Assembly: GCA_963920575.1 (NCBI GenBank)
Contig: OY986964.1
Span: forward strand, 10,786,663-10,850,662
Length of the DNA: 64,000 nt
Direction of reading: 5' to 3'
Source of the DNA: Narthecium ossifragum
Taxonomy: Eukaryota; Streptophyta; Magnoliopsida; Dioscoreales; Nartheciaceae
Shown: piece by piece, positions 34,767-47,006 of the stretch
Numbering within the stretch: position 1 is the first letter of the stretch
Layout: each line of letters starts with the position of its first letter
Notes under the pieces: generated by a model
What the model was told of the DNA's origin: nothing
The model's input: the letters and a program-made list of their open reading frames with translations, nothing else
Database searches by the model: none
Program-made: the position numbers and the translations under genes

Positions 34767-36388
34767 TGATAAGACGTGAAAAGTACACAAATCACCCTTT
34801 TAATTAGGTCTCGTTAGTCTCCGAGCAATGCTATTTTGATAGTCTATGATGTATTTCAGGTATAAGAGCCTTCAATGAACATTAGATCATATTTGGTGCT
34901 AAAACGAACAAATAAAGAACCTGCGAAGTCAAAGGAGAAAAGGTGGGCCATATTTGAAGATTAAACTGTACCTTTTTAGGAAGAACCATATGATGTGCTA
35001 TACATAGTTGGAAAGCTCTGGAAGTCTAGTTTCCGGGAGTTTTTACGGTTCGTGATTTGAAGTTTCTTAGAAGAAGTTATGTTATTTTTAGTACAGAGGC
35101 GTAGAAAAAGAAGCCTCGGAAAAAGAAGATCGATCCGAGACAAAAGAAGATCGATCTCTTTTGGCGCTGCGGGGAAAATAAAAGGAAACTGACTAATCCG
35201 AGTTAGGGTTTGTCTTAGGCTATAAATAGACCTTTTTGGGGACGTTTTGGCAGCCATCCATGGCCGAATTTTCTTCATCTCTTAGGGTTTCTCTTAGTTT
35301 CTTTTCCACAAATTAGGTTAGATCTTTGGTGGAAGATCCATGGTTGGAGCGCGGCGACAACCTTCATCGACGGATCTCCTTCCTAAGATGAGAAGCTAAA
35401 TCTTTAGTCTAGGAAATTCTATGATGTAATATAGAGTTTATCTAGGTTCTTTCCTATGAATCAGAGCATGTACTTTATGATGGTTTAATGGATAGATTTC
35501 AGATTTCATATATCTATTGGTAATATTTATTATGGTGAATGAATTGTATGTTCTTTGTGCTCTAAATTTGGCCTGTCTTTTCTCGATTTTTCTGTGGTTG
35601 TACACCCGGAATCTTTGAAAACTCAAAACACAAAAGTCGTAGATCTCTTCCTTAGCTTTCCACCGAATCTTGAATTATCTTATTTCGAGTTCGGATGTAA
35701 AAGTTACGCTGAGATTACGATCGCTGGTTTTGAGCATTGCATGTTAGAGGCTAGGATTAGAACTTGTCCAAGATGCTTTCATGCTAGAACCATGTTAGAT
35801 CTTAGGATTGGATTCTAAACCCTGGATTATGATTGTAGGAGTGCTAGAACCACTACCTTAATGCTAGAACCATTAAGACCTATGATTATAACCTACAATT
35901 CGTTCTTTATCTTTATTGATTAGGCGATCTCAAAGTGCTAGAACCACTTTGATTTATTCACCAAATATCCATTCGTTGATGTTAGTCATTCCGATGAAAA
36001 CTTCTTACGAATCTTTGTTGAGCGGTAGGGGTTCTAGCCATTCACCTATCGACTAGTTAAAACTATTAACGTTTAATTGAATTGCTTTTATCCTAGGAAG
36101 ACCTAGTTAATTCTTTATTACGGATTAGAAATCTCTTGACCGTTTATCCTATTATTATTCAGTTTAGTTTAATATTAGTTAAGAGTAGTTTAAAAACCAA
36201 AAATCCTTTCCTTTATCAATCTTTTGATTTAGAACTATACGAGGTAATTAGACCTAACACTTCTTTTCCCTGTGGACCGACTCGGACTCATTGCTATCTA
36301 CCCATAAAGTAGTTAGTTAGTGATTCGGATTATAAATTTCTAATTTTGACGTTCTTGTTAAGACTACGACACTTTTCAAGGCGTGTCA
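34767..36388 (+). mobile_element. Athila-type solo LTR (LTR-G), 1622 bp, TSD ctgat
   Basis: Perfect TSD ctgat at 34762-34766 and 36389-36393; ends TGATAAGACG...GCGTGTCA. Contains the conserved U3 block (34963-35100), a reduced palindrome patch (gatcgatccg, gatcgatctc at 35128-35160), a TATA box CTATAAATAG at 35219-35228, and a terminal 'ccctgtggaccgactcg' box at 36268. No internal domain. Confidence 0.93.
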
Positions 36389-37114
36389 CTGATCGGATTG
36401 ATTAATCATGGACTAGCGAGTTGAGGTAGAATTGTTAACCTAAACCTATGTTTAGGTGTTCTATGTTGATTGAACCTTTGTTTTCTTGATTTCTTTGTGC
36501 AAGATGATGCTTCTACGGTTATTTGATAACTCATTAGAGTTTGGTGTGATTTGATTTAGATTTAAGCCGGATTTATGCAAGTTTTTCTCGGATTTCTATC
36601 GGATTTTTGTTCTAAGTTAAACAGCTGTGTTTGAGCTTAACTACAGACTCGTACATACATAATCTTAGCTGATCTTCAACATAACAGTTCTAGATTTCTG
36701 AGTCTACTTTTAAACTCAATTTATTTAATTTTTTTTGGATTTATGTACGATGTTTAGTGAATTGTTTGGTGGACTGTGCTGAAACAGGGCAAAGAGTTAA
36801 ATGTGTAACTTTAAGTGGAAACTTCATATCCAATTGCCTTGATTCTTGGATATGTTGATATTAGTGACCTTTAGGACTGATCTGGAGGTTTTTGTTTTAA
36901 TCCGAGGAATTTTTGATGTAATTATGATCCTTTTATCAAATCTGATTTTAAACCAAAATTATAGGGTTTTATCTAATTTCGTTTCCCCGTTTGCGCTAAT
37001 TTTCGGATCTGTGATTCGGGTACGTAAATGAGTAGGCATATCAAATTTCAAGTCAATTGGGTGTAATTATGCTCCTTTGAAATTATTAGATCCATTTGCT
37101 TAGATTTGATAATT

Positions 37115-37116
<2 letters not shown>

Positions 37117-37150
<34 letters not shown>
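37117..37150. repeat. (AT)n microsatellite
   Basis: About 17 uninterrupted AT dinucleotides inside LTR-F, 76 bp left of the assembly gap. Confidence 0.95.
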
Positions 37151-37152
<2 letters not shown>

Positions 37153-37226
37153 ACGCCCTATGTGTGGCCCAACCCTATCTGATGTTCGTGGTTGAACCAA
37201 AGGAATCATGCATGTCACACCTCGAC

Positions 37227-37426
37227 NNNNNNNNNNNNNNNNNNNNNNNNNNNNNNNNNNNNNNNNNNNNNNNNNNNNNNNNNNNNNNNNNNNNNNNNNN
37301 NNNNNNNNNNNNNNNNNNNNNNNNNNNNNNNNNNNNNNNNNNNNNNNNNNNNNNNNNNNNNNNNNNNNNNNNNNNNNNNNNNNNNNNNNNNNNNNNNNNN
37401 NNNNNNNNNNNNNNNNNNNNNNNNNN
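37227..37426. other. assembly gap (200 N)
   Basis: Exactly 200 unknown bases, a customary placeholder, so the true length is unknown. Open frames that cross it are artefacts. Confidence 0.99.
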
Positions 37427-37865
37427 GGGGAAAGAGAGGGAGAGGGGAGCTTGGGCGGGGGGAGGGTGAGAGGGAGAGGGGACGGGTGAGGGGAGAGCCT
37501 GGGCGGTAAAGGGAGAGGGTGAGAGGCAGAGGGGACGGGGGAGGGTAAGGGAACGGGGGAGGAGACGGTGGAGGGTGAGGGGACGGGGGAGGGGACGGAT
37601 GGGACGTGAGTCCCATCCTCTCTCTCTCTCTCTCAGCTGAGGGTTTGAATTCGTGGGTGGGTTGGTGGGTGGGTGTGTGAGTGAGAGGAAGGAAGTTTGG
37701 GCGGGAATTTTTGGAGGGAAGTAAAATTTGGGTGGAAATCTCAAAGCAGATGATGAAATCTGGATCGTTGGATGCGTTTGGAGATGAATCTGGACCACTC
37801 TTTATGTCTTATAGTTGAGACATTTCAAAAACCGCTCTTCCTTATATAATAGATATATATATATA
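37427..37865. other. GA-rich insert of unknown origin next to the gap
   Basis: Purine-rich repeats of ggggacggggga/gagaggg to 37615, a (TC)n run at 37617-37634, then 'tgggtgggttggtgggtggg', ending in an AT-rich 'cttatataatagatatatat' stretch. It is absent from sister LTRs. It may be a small DNA transposon or Helitron fragment whose other end is in the gap; I see no terminal repeats. Confidence 0.4.
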
Positions 37866-38874
37866 TATACATAATCTATCAGAAGTACAACTGTTCTCCC
37901 ACAGCAACCTCAAGCACCTATGGAAGTCGTCGCGCCGCCAAAAGCTGATCTAACCGGCTCTACTAAAGAAGAACTGGCCCTTGCACCTACAAAACGTAGC
38001 CCGGGTAGGAGTGAGCGACAAGCTCAGTATGGTTCTACTCTACGGTACACTGAAGGGAGGAAAACAACAACTGTAATGTCTCTCCGTCTAAGTCTAAGGA
38101 ATGCCAAAGGTCCCATAACCCAATCGATGTCCCAAGGGCTTCTATCATGAAACCTCTCTTCTGAACATGTTACCAGGAGGCCACGAAACAGTAACATGTA
38201 GGATCACCCTTACCCAAGCAAGATTCCCATGCCTTGGGGACCCAAGTCGGGAATGCATCGACATCCATCCTTAGCACTTGGCATTGGGGAAACAACATGA
38301 CCTCTTAACATCAACAACAATATGATCATAGACAACTACATCATATCCTCGATAACATGAAGATTCCAATGGTTCAATCACGTCCTAAACCTTGCTACCC
38401 AGCCACTGTCCTAGGGGTAAATCCAAGCTACCCGAGAGCCTCGGATCGGCGATCAACCCATCGCCCCGCCTAACCTGAAATGCTTCTAATGCGTACAATG
38501 CATGAACCTATGCAAACATCTAACCTAGATGTCTTTATATGTCACAACAACATTTATGAGTTCAACAGTTATACAATAGCCCTCGAGACACGCCAGCAAC
38601 GGGCTAAGGTTCCATAATACAATGTAAGCTAGCACTCACAGCTAACAAACGGCTAAGCAAGCAATAAGCATTTAAGTTTACCATTCAACTGGGTATTTAA
38701 ATCCAAGACAAACTAAAGATTCACCAAAGAGGGTAAACCCACGATCGAATTCCTAATCTCAATCGAAATCCTTCAAAAACCTTGTGATAATAGCATGCCT
38801 ACTTCCTAACATGATTGGGTATCTATCATGATAGAAAACCAATCAATGGAAGCCAGAAAACACTGTTTGGGGGC

Positions 38875-39240
38875 TCACGGTCGATGTTACGGTCGATCCG
38901 ACGGTCGATCCTGAGGCCACGGTCGATGCGACGGTTGATCCGACGGTCGACCGTGAGACGAAAATTTAGGAAAAACATAAGGGCCACGGTCGATCGGGAC
39001 ATCGACCCTGGGAAACCAAAAACGAGACAGAGCCTCACGATCGATGCGACGATCGATTCGACGGTCGACCGGGAGGCCAGGTGGGAAAAACGGTAAGGAC
39101 CCACAGTAGATCGGAACATCGACCCTGGGAGGCCCAAAACGAGACAGAGCCTCACGATCGATGCAATGGTCAACCATGAGGCCAGGATTAAGCGTGCCAA
39201 CACCTGACAGTCAATCCGATGGTCGACCGTCGGGCCTGGA
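38875..39240. repeat. palindromic GGTCGACC array in LTR-C
   Basis: Repeated acggtcgatg/acggtcgaccgtgag plus degraded copies (acgatcgatg, atggtcaacc), wider than the array of LTR-B at the same LTR position. Confidence 0.85.
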
Positions 39241-41302
39241 GCACGGTTCCTAAGAAAAGTACCATGAATCCAATCTCTTGGATTTGATCCATCAAAGCTT
39301 ATCGGAATTCGATGAAACTTTGCAGGCACGCGTAAAAGATAAAGGGGAAACTATTGGTACAAAGAAAACAAGATTTGGCCAGTTAAAACCCAAACCTAGG
39401 TCTAAACGATCAAAAACCGACAAACCGGTGACAAAACGAGAATCATCCGATAAAATATGAAACCAACTGGTAGAAACACTCTAAGCAAGCCAAAACACTA
39501 ATGCATTAAGTTACACAATATTCTACCATGCACAACTACATCAAAGTACAATAAACCTATCCTAGGTAAACTCGACCACACAATCGGGGTAGAAACACCT
39601 ACTTGAACAAGCGGGGCAGCTCCTCCAAGTATCCCCCAAGCTCAATTGCCAAGATCCGCTCCTCGAAGATCACGACCCGAAGCCCTAGCACAGCCGGCAG
39701 GAGAGAGAGAGAGAGAGACAATGACCTGAGAAGAAAGAAATAGAAAGGGAAGAGAGAGAAAGTCAGGGTATTTATAGAGATCAGGATCTGATCTCTGCCG
39801 TCCAATTCGATCTTTTTCGATTGAGTTCCGATCTTCTGATCGAGCTCCGATCTTTCGATCAGAGGCACCCTTAAGGTCTTAATCATTCAAATACATCAAT
39901 CCAATGCCGTGTGTGCGCTACCCGGGTGTGAAATCGACCACCATGCGTAATTTACCAAATTACCCCTGGGGTCACAAGAGCAACACGATCAACCTATTCG
40001 CACACGACACGAAACCAAACCAACAGGGAACGGCCCTCGACCCATGCGGTCGAGCCAGGTTAGAGGAACGGGTCCTCACAATGCCCCTTGGGATGTGTAG
40101 GATAAATGGGCCAAAGGTGTGGCCAAGTTCTTATGTGAATTGTGGTTGTATATTGTTGTTGCTATCTGTTTGGTCGGTGGTGTGCCCCGTTGTAGAATTT
40201 TAGTTGATGGCTCTTGCATGTCGTCGCAATGCCGAAATTTAGATTGCATGTAATGTTTAATTGTCTGGTTAGCCTCGTGGAGGCTTGTAGGCCTGTTGCG
40301 CCTATATTCGCTTTGTTTAGACCCTTGCTATGTCTACCCCTTGGACGAGCTGTAAGCTATGCCTAGACTTGGATTTTCTTTGGCATACTATTGAATGCAT
40401 TTGTTCACAATAGAAGAATAAGGTTAGGACGTGGGCGAATAGGGGTTTCGCCGATCCAATGGTGAGCGCAGCTCGAATCTAACCTTAAGACCGAGGCTAC
40501 GCAATAAGGTCTAGGACATGAATGTATTATGTTGAAATCTCTGTCTTCTTGATGTTGGTGTCTAGTTGGCTACAATTACTCTAATTGAGGTGCAGAGGTT
40601 GCCCTAAGGTTCCAGTCTTAGTTTCAGTGTTAGGGGAAGTTACATACCACCATGTGTCCTACGCCATGTTGTTTCAGTGCTGAAGCTTTTGGTTGTAGAG
40701 AGGGACGGTTGTTGACAGTGTAGGTCACAAAGAGCGCACCCTGAGGTAGGCGGTGGACGTAACGCGAATTTCCCCTAGAGATGAGATGGAACCTAGGATT
40801 TTGTAGTTCCCTTTCCTTTTAGTGTGACGTGGATTATAATCCTATTGAGCTTTGTTGCTCACTCCTACCCGGGCTGCGTGTACATGTGCATACGCTAACT
40901 CTTCTACTGTAGCTCCGACTGGACAGACCTTTGGCGGCGCATTGACTTCAGAGGATGCTTGAGGATCCTGAGGGCCCAGTTGTACTTTTGTTGCACAGTT
41001 ATAATTTGATAATTATATTAAATGTATAATTTTCCTCTACGATGATTTTTGATATAGACATATACTCAATCTTTAATTTGTATAACTCTGATATTGAATT
41101 TATAGAATCATGTTTCCTCTACTGTTGAATTTAGATTTGAAACTGTTAGTAGATTGTTAGAATTACAGTTTTATCATTGGATGTCGAATTGTTCAAATTA
41201 ACTGTGAAATTTCTAATGTATCACGCTAGATTGAAAGTGAACAAGTTTAGGTCCATCACGCTTCTGTCTGCATGGGTTTTTTGGGTTTGATGTTACACCA
41301 GA

Positions 41303-42079
41303 GACCTACTCAAGAAGTATGACTTGAACCAATCTAAAACTTATAGAACCCCCATAAGTACAACAATCAAATTAGACAATGATGAAGATGGAAAACCTAT
41401 TGATCAAACACTTTATAGAGGGATAATTGGCTCTTTACTCTATTTGACCACAAGTAGACCAGACATCTTGTTTAGTCTTTGCCTTTGTACTAGATATCAA
41501 TCTTGTCCTAAGGAATCGCATTTGGTTGCGGTCAAGAGGATCTTTAGATATTTAATAGGAACCCAAAACTATGGTTTGTGGTATCCTAGAAGATCATCTT
41601 TTGATCTAATTGGCTACTCCGATACGGATTTTGCCAGATGTAGACTTGATAGAAAAGGCACAAGTGGTACATGTCATTTTCTTGGTCATGCAATTGTTTC
41701 TTAGTTCTCCAAGAAGCAAAATTCGGTTGCTTTATCCACCGCCGAAGTGGAATACATCACGGCGGATAGTTGTTGTACACAATTACTATGGATGAAAATG
41801 AAATTGGTAGATTATAACATACGTGTAGAACAATTGCCCATTAGATGTGACAACACTAGTGCCATCAACCTATCCAAGAATCCCATCAAACACTCTAGAA
41901 CAAAACACATAAAACTTCGACACCATTTTCTTCGTCATCACACACAAAAAGGAGATATTGCATTTGAATTTATTAACAACGAGCATCAAATTATGGATAT
42001 TCTAACCAAACCCTTAACTAAAAACAGGTTTTTATATCTACTAAGGGAGCTTGGGATGTTAAATGGATATCCAAAATAA
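41303..42079 (+). pseudogene. Ty1/copia pol fragment: RT end and RNase H
   Basis: Continues the RT from 33716: RDLLKKYDLNQSKTYRTPIS, then PIDQTLYRGIIGSLLYLT, TSRPDILFSL, and VAVKRIFRYL; RNase H begins IGYSDTDFARC (first D) with LSTAEVEYITADSC (E), DNTSAINLSKNP (D) and TKHIKLRHHF, ending KPLTKNRFLYLLRELGML. One stop at 41702-41704 (FLGHAIVS*FSKKQNSV, where a tryptophan is usual) splits it. Confidence 0.9.
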
Positions 42080-42587
42080 AAGAGCTAATGGCAAAAGGTA
42101 TGGATACCTTTTTATCTACTATTTCATACCTTGTCCTACCTGTGTGCAAAATTTTAATTTATTGAGCAATTTTGATGTTTGATGAGTTGTTTTTTGACTT
42201 GTAATATTCACTTACATGTGTATGCAAAGTTTTGTGACCTTTCAATTTTAAAATGATTTTAATTTGAATTTCAAAATTCATTTTCTGAACATGACGGTCG
42301 ATCCTGACTTCATGAATGTCGACCGTGAGTACATTTTTTTTTTGTATACACAAATCGTGCACGACGGTCGACCGCCAACTTCTAACGGTCGACCGCCACG
42401 GATCATGACACACTTAAGTGAGGGTTTTTTTGTCGTTTGTCACATCGCTCCTTATATCCCCTTCCCACGATCAAACCCCTTTCCTCCTTCACTCAAAACC
42501 CCCATTCGACCGTGCCCAAACTCCAAGCATTCACTGCTCTTCATCTCCCTCGTCCTCTCTCTCAAACACTAATCTAGCCTCATCATC
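42080..42587 (+). other. Sirevirus region between pol and env-like gene
   Basis: No coding frame. Holds GGTCGACC-type motifs (acggtcgatcctg 42294, gacggtcgaccgcc 42362, acggtcgaccgcc 42385) followed by a C/T-rich leader. Confidence 0.7.
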
Positions 42588-45500
42588 ATGCCTCACACCA
42601 AGAATGCAGGACCTCCTCCACCCGATGAACCGAATCAAGCCGAAAAGAGTAAGAAGGAAACCGTAGCAAAGAGAAGAATGAAGAAAGTCAAAGGTTCACT
42701 TTGAGGATCTACATCTACTCCAACCATTGATCAATATTTCTTCCTAAACAATGATAGATAGAACTCTTGGTCATATTTTAAGGATAAACTAGTAGTTTCG
42801 GGTAGAGCCGTTAAGATGCCCAAAGGAAAGGAATATGTTGTTGAAAATGTTTTCAATAATATGGGATGGAAGGAGTTCTTAGAGTTGCCCAAGTTCATAT
42901 GTCCCGAAATGGTCTGATATTTTTATTGCAATATCTGAGGAAGGAAATGTGGCCATTAGTAGCTATCTTTATGGCAACTATATCAAGATTACTATTGAAT
43001 GGTTGAATGCGATACTCAATGCACGAAATAGTGGAGAGTGCACCTATTTTACTACATATGAGGATTGTAGACACCAATTTTGACTAAGGTCAAAATTCAG
43101 AGTATTTATGAAATTGCCCCTGCTCGCTTCAGACATTCCTCGAAGGCACGTTACCAGACATTTAAGCTCAAACACATACACAACACATATACATTGCTAT
43201 ATATGTGATCCTCCATGGTTTTGATGGTATCATACACAAATCGGGAGAACAAAGGGTGTTTTGGTAATTTTACCCGCCCAAGGATATTTTGGGAATTCAG
43301 AACAAAATACATGCATTGACTCTCTAAACATCTTATCATGACCTTATATAGCTTTTATGGCATCCTACAAAAGCTAAGTCGGTATAGGGGCATTTCAGTA
43401 ATTTTATCACATCAATTGTATTTTGAGGATTTAAGCAAATATATGCTTAGACTCTCTCCTATACTCCATCATGCCTTTTACATGGTTCAGATAACATCCT
43501 ACTTAAGTTAGACGGAGTCGGGGGCATTTTGGTAATTTTGCCCACCATGGGTATTTTAGGAATTTTGACTAAAATATGTTCAGGATCCCTACAATATCTA
43601 AAAAAATATTCCCGTATGGGTTTTATAACATCTTATACAAACCGAAAGCACAAAGGGCATTTCGGTAAGTTTTACCTTCTAGAGGTATTTTGGTCATTCT
43701 AGCCAAATATAGGCTTGACCCACCTACAATATTCCAAAATAGTTCAAGATGGTTTTGAAGGCATGTCATTTAGCCTCTCGGGGGTATTTTGGTCATTTAC
43801 TCTAAATGCACAGTTTCCACGTACACATGACAAATATGCTCCACCCTTTAAAGTACCATCTACTTTAGGGGTATTCTTGTCCAAAACATATATGGACTCT
43901 ACACCAACCAAAGTACCAAAAAGGTATTTTGGTAATTTCACCCTCATATCAGCCTTCTTAAAGCTTTGATGGCATCCTACACAAACTATGGGGGCCGAGG
44001 GTATTTTGGTCATTTCAAACCTCTAGGGGTATAATGGTCCAAAAAATATATATAAAGGCACATCTACCTGCTTTAGGGGTATTTTGGTCCAAAAACATAT
44101 ATGACCGATAAAAAAGGGTATTTTGAAAATTGTCTACAACATGTTCAAATATTTGAAAATTCAAGAAAATATTCAAAATTTGAATAAATACGTAAAATTT
44201 GAAATTCGAATTCGAATTCAAATAAATTTGATATCCCCAACCCTAAATCTGAACCACCTAAATCCTATCCTCTTTACCACCCAAATCTCAACTCCCCATC
44301 CAAAATTCAAATCTAAAATCAGCCTAACCAACCTCTCCTAACACCTATAAATAGAAGGGGAGAGGGGTGAAGGGAAGACCTGGAGGCATTTGAGAGCAAA
44401 GCCACACTCTGAAAGAGAGGAGGCTGAGCTCTAAAAATCTAAAATTTGTTCTTCGCGTTCTTCGTGTTCTTAAAAATTCTTCAAGAATCAGCAAAGCCCA
44501 CGTGGACTTAAATCCACCCGCTGGGAGTCGCTATTTATTCTTGAAGTTCTTGAAGGGTTAGTGAGACCCGGGTGGATCCAGATCCACTGGCAGAAATTAG
44601 CTAGCAGTTCTTGAAGTTTCTTCAACTCCAGAAATCCTTCATCAATTCTTGGAGATTTTAAAGCAACTCCTTCATCAACTCCCAAGGATTTGACACCAAG
44701 TCCTCCAACAGCTCCTGAAGGATCCACAACAAGACTTCTAGAGTAAGTCCTTCATCAAATCCACGGTCCTACAACAGACTCTTCAGCTCTTGGGAATCCC
44801 CCAACCGAGCCTCTATCAATTTTGAAGACCTACAACAACTCCCATGAGATTGAGAAGGAAGACCAAGGTAGATCAACATCAACAAGGGTGAGGGTCAGAG
44901 GCTCCGCCTCCACCCAATACCCTTCTATTTCTTCATTTCCCTTTTTAGATGATGTAATAGGATTTTAAGTCTCGGATCCTTAATCATGGGTCTTCTCTAC
45001 GGGGATGTAAATGATGAGTTTCCAGTCTCATCATGGGTATGCATGTCCAAAGAGAAAAAGATATGCAGCTTGTGATGATACATGGAACTCAGGAGTGTTC
45101 TTCTCACAATCTCCCACCACATGTAATTAGTTTTTTATCACAATAAAATGGGCAAACATCTCACCCCGAGATAGCGATTTTATTGTCGAACAAGGATCTC
45201 CCAAAATTTGATAAAGATAAGCAAGGGAGAAGGGCCATCCTTAGAGCTAGTGTAGTCGACAAACTTCCCATTGAATTAAATGACCTAAATCAAAACTATA
45301 GTGAGCTTGCCCACTTCCTAGGAGTAAATTTATTTCTCAAGTTTGGCCACCATGATCATTTGAAACCCATTCATGCCTATATCCTTTCATGCATGGTTAC
45401 GAAAAAGGCTCAAAACTTAGGCTATATCATCATTAAGGATATGCTTAACCTTATGACTAGGCAATCCCTACCCTTTGCAAGACTCCTAACCAAAATATTC

Positions 45501-45854
45501 CAAGCTCTTGAACTCCACCTTAATGATGATGACAAAAGACCCCTTTCTCAAGCCTTCAATAAATCCACCTATAAGAGGATGTTGAAAACCAAGCAATCCT
45601 TAGGATTTATTGTTCATGACGATATGAGTAGTGATGAGGAAGGAGAGAATCAAGGAGAGCATGATAAGGGAAGTATAGGGGGAGAGGAAGGTGAACCTAG
45701 ATTTCAAGAACTTCAAGGTGAATCCTCCAATAGCCAAGCTCGTCGCACCACGACACAACGACTTGATGAGCTAGAAGCAAGATTGGAAAGGATGGAAGTC
45801 AATGAAGCCCAATATCATGATGAAATCAAACCTTCCCAAGCAAATCTCAATTAG
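42588..45854 (+). pseudogene. Sirevirus env-like gene, interrupted by a solo LTR
   Basis: First ATG at 42588 (MPHTKNAGPPPPDEPNQ, basic, proline-rich). Then SWSYFKDKLVVSGRAVKMPK and GWKEFLELPKFICPEMV (42760-42915), a frameshift, DIFIAISEEGNVAIS and ECTYFTTYED up to 43065. The solo LTR 43066-45192 follows, then LPKFDKDKQGRRAILR and AHFLGVNLFLKFGHHDHLKP (45200-45370), an acidic stretch, and a coiled-coil-like C-terminus (RLDELEARLERMEVNEAQ) ending at 45854. This matches the position and layout of the env-like ORF of Sireviruses (plant 'putative transposon protein' domain); no convincing transmembrane segment is visible. Stops near 42702, 42760 and 42916 disable it. Confidence 0.75.
43066..45192. 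mobile_element. solo LTR, unassigned family, 2127 bp, TSD aggat
   Basis: Perfect TSD aggat at 43061-43065 and 45193-45197; ends TGTAGACACC...TCGAACA. Removing it rejoins env codons TYED and LPKFDKDK. The first 1 kb holds about a dozen copies of a 'gggtattttggtcattt' motif (43259 to 44125). No coding sequence. Unlike most LTRs here it has no GATCGATC or GGTCGACC array. Confidence 0.88.
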
Positions 45855-46383
45855 GATCAAGAGAAAGTGTCCAAGTTGAAGACATCTTCACCTACATCAA
45901 GGAAAATTTCCACCTACTCCTTCCACACCTTCAATTGATTAATCCTAAAGCTCCATCCCTGCTTTTTGACGATGCCAAATGTGGAGAAAAAATTGTGATG
46001 AAAGAAGAACAAACAAATCATGCCCTACATTTCATTTTTATTACTCTTTATCTTGTATTTTGTATGTTTTGGAAAACTTTGTTTTGAATGAAATTTTTTG
46101 CAATACAAAGTTGTTGGATTGTTTTGAATGAAAATTTTGCAACGTCTCAATATAAATATTAAATTTACTTGTTTTAAAGAAGTGAACATGCTAAAATCTA
46201 AGTTCTCTTGTCATTATATCTTAAATCGAAATTTTCATATCATTTTAGAGGCATAACTTGTGTGCATTCTTAGTATACACTTTAGAACATATTTTATGAA
46301 AGAACTGGATGCATAGATTAAGGGGGAGCTTTGATATTTTATCATCACATATAAAAGGTTTGTTATCATAAAAAAGGGGAGAT
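45855..46383 (+). other. Sirevirus 3' untranslated region with polypurine tract
   Basis: Non-coding. An internal purine run 'aagggggagc' lies at 46320 and the terminal polypurine tract 'aaaaaggggaga' at 46371-46382 abuts the 3' LTR start. Confidence 0.75.
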
Positions 46384-46496
46384 TGTTGATCTTATAACCT
46401 TGTTTTGATGATGCTAATGTATATTAAATGATAAAATATATGTTTAATATTAATTTCCCCTTTGATTGGAAGTTATACAAGTGGTTGATGCATGGA

Positions 46497-46925
46497 TCGA
46501 CCGCAGGATTACACGATGGATGCACCCAACTGGGTCAAATTTTGTGTTGGCTCACTGTCGATCTAGGCATCGACCCTGAGAATCCTTTTTCTTCACAGAG
46601 CCTCACGGTCGATGCGGCGGTCGATGCACGGATCGACCGCGGAGCTTATTTGTGCATTATTACTTTGACTAAGTATTGGCTTGGAGGGAAAGTCTTTTTT
46701 AAATGTTGTAGGCCGGCGGACGATGCACCGATTGATCGCAGACTATATTGACTTTATTTGAAGAAGCAACAGTCGAACGAGGCATCGACCCTGAATACAT
46801 CAATTCCTCACAGAGGCTTACGGTCGATGTGGAGGTCGACCGTGAAGCTTGAAGGCTAATGTGGCGATTGATCAGAGCTATATTTTGAGCGTGATGGTCG
46901 ATGTGGTGGACGATGCATGGATCGA
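46497..46925. repeat. GGTCGA / GATCGACC palindromic array in Sirevirus LTR
   Basis: Motifs such as ggatcgaccgc, acggtcgatgcgg, cggatcgaccgcgg, gcatcgaccctga, acggtcgatgtgg and ggtcgaccgtga. A Ty1/copia LTR thus carries the same motif class as the Tekay-type gypsy LTRs. Confidence 0.85.
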
Positions 46926-47006
46926 CCTCCAACAACGCGTAGACTAAAAAAACTAGTTGTTGGAGAGTTGCAAGGAGCCGTTGGAGATGTTTTATCAGTT
47001 GGTTGT

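Larger units (their letters stand above)
37213..40080 (-). mobile_element. Tekay-type solo LTR (LTR-C) with internal gap and GA-rich insert
   Basis: Starts TGTCACACC at 37213 and ends CCTCACA at 40080; flanks atgca and atgcc are a 5-bp TSD with one mismatch, inserted in LTR-F. From 37866 on it parallels LTR-B: 'caacctcaagcacctatgg', 'gtaggagtgagcgac', a GGTCGA array at 38875-39240, and a TATA-like box at 39769-39778 (minus). The part corresponding to 19040-19318 of LTR-B is replaced by the gap and the GA-rich segment. Confidence 0.82.
33717..41297 (+). mobile_element. solo LTR-F (Tekay-type) enlarged by three nested insertions; decayed TSD ctaaa/ccaga
   Basis: LTR-F itself is about 2.5 kb in pieces: 33717-33728, 34243-34766, 36394-37212 and 40081-41297. 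It starts TGTGAGGATCC, ends GTTACA, and runs parallel to the LTR at 54068-58838. Removing it rejoins copia codons YTK and RDLLKKYDL. The TSD copies ctaaa (33712-33716) and ccaga (41298-41302) differ by two transitions, which fits an old insertion. Inside it lie a TRIM, an Athila solo LTR and a Tekay-type solo LTR. Palindromes of the gaccgatcg type lie at 34530-34612. Confidence 0.8.

Noticed and set aside
37164..37798. Open frames crossing the run of N
   Set aside because: The 200 unknown bases cannot encode anything that can be supported; the flanks are LTR and GA-rich repeat.
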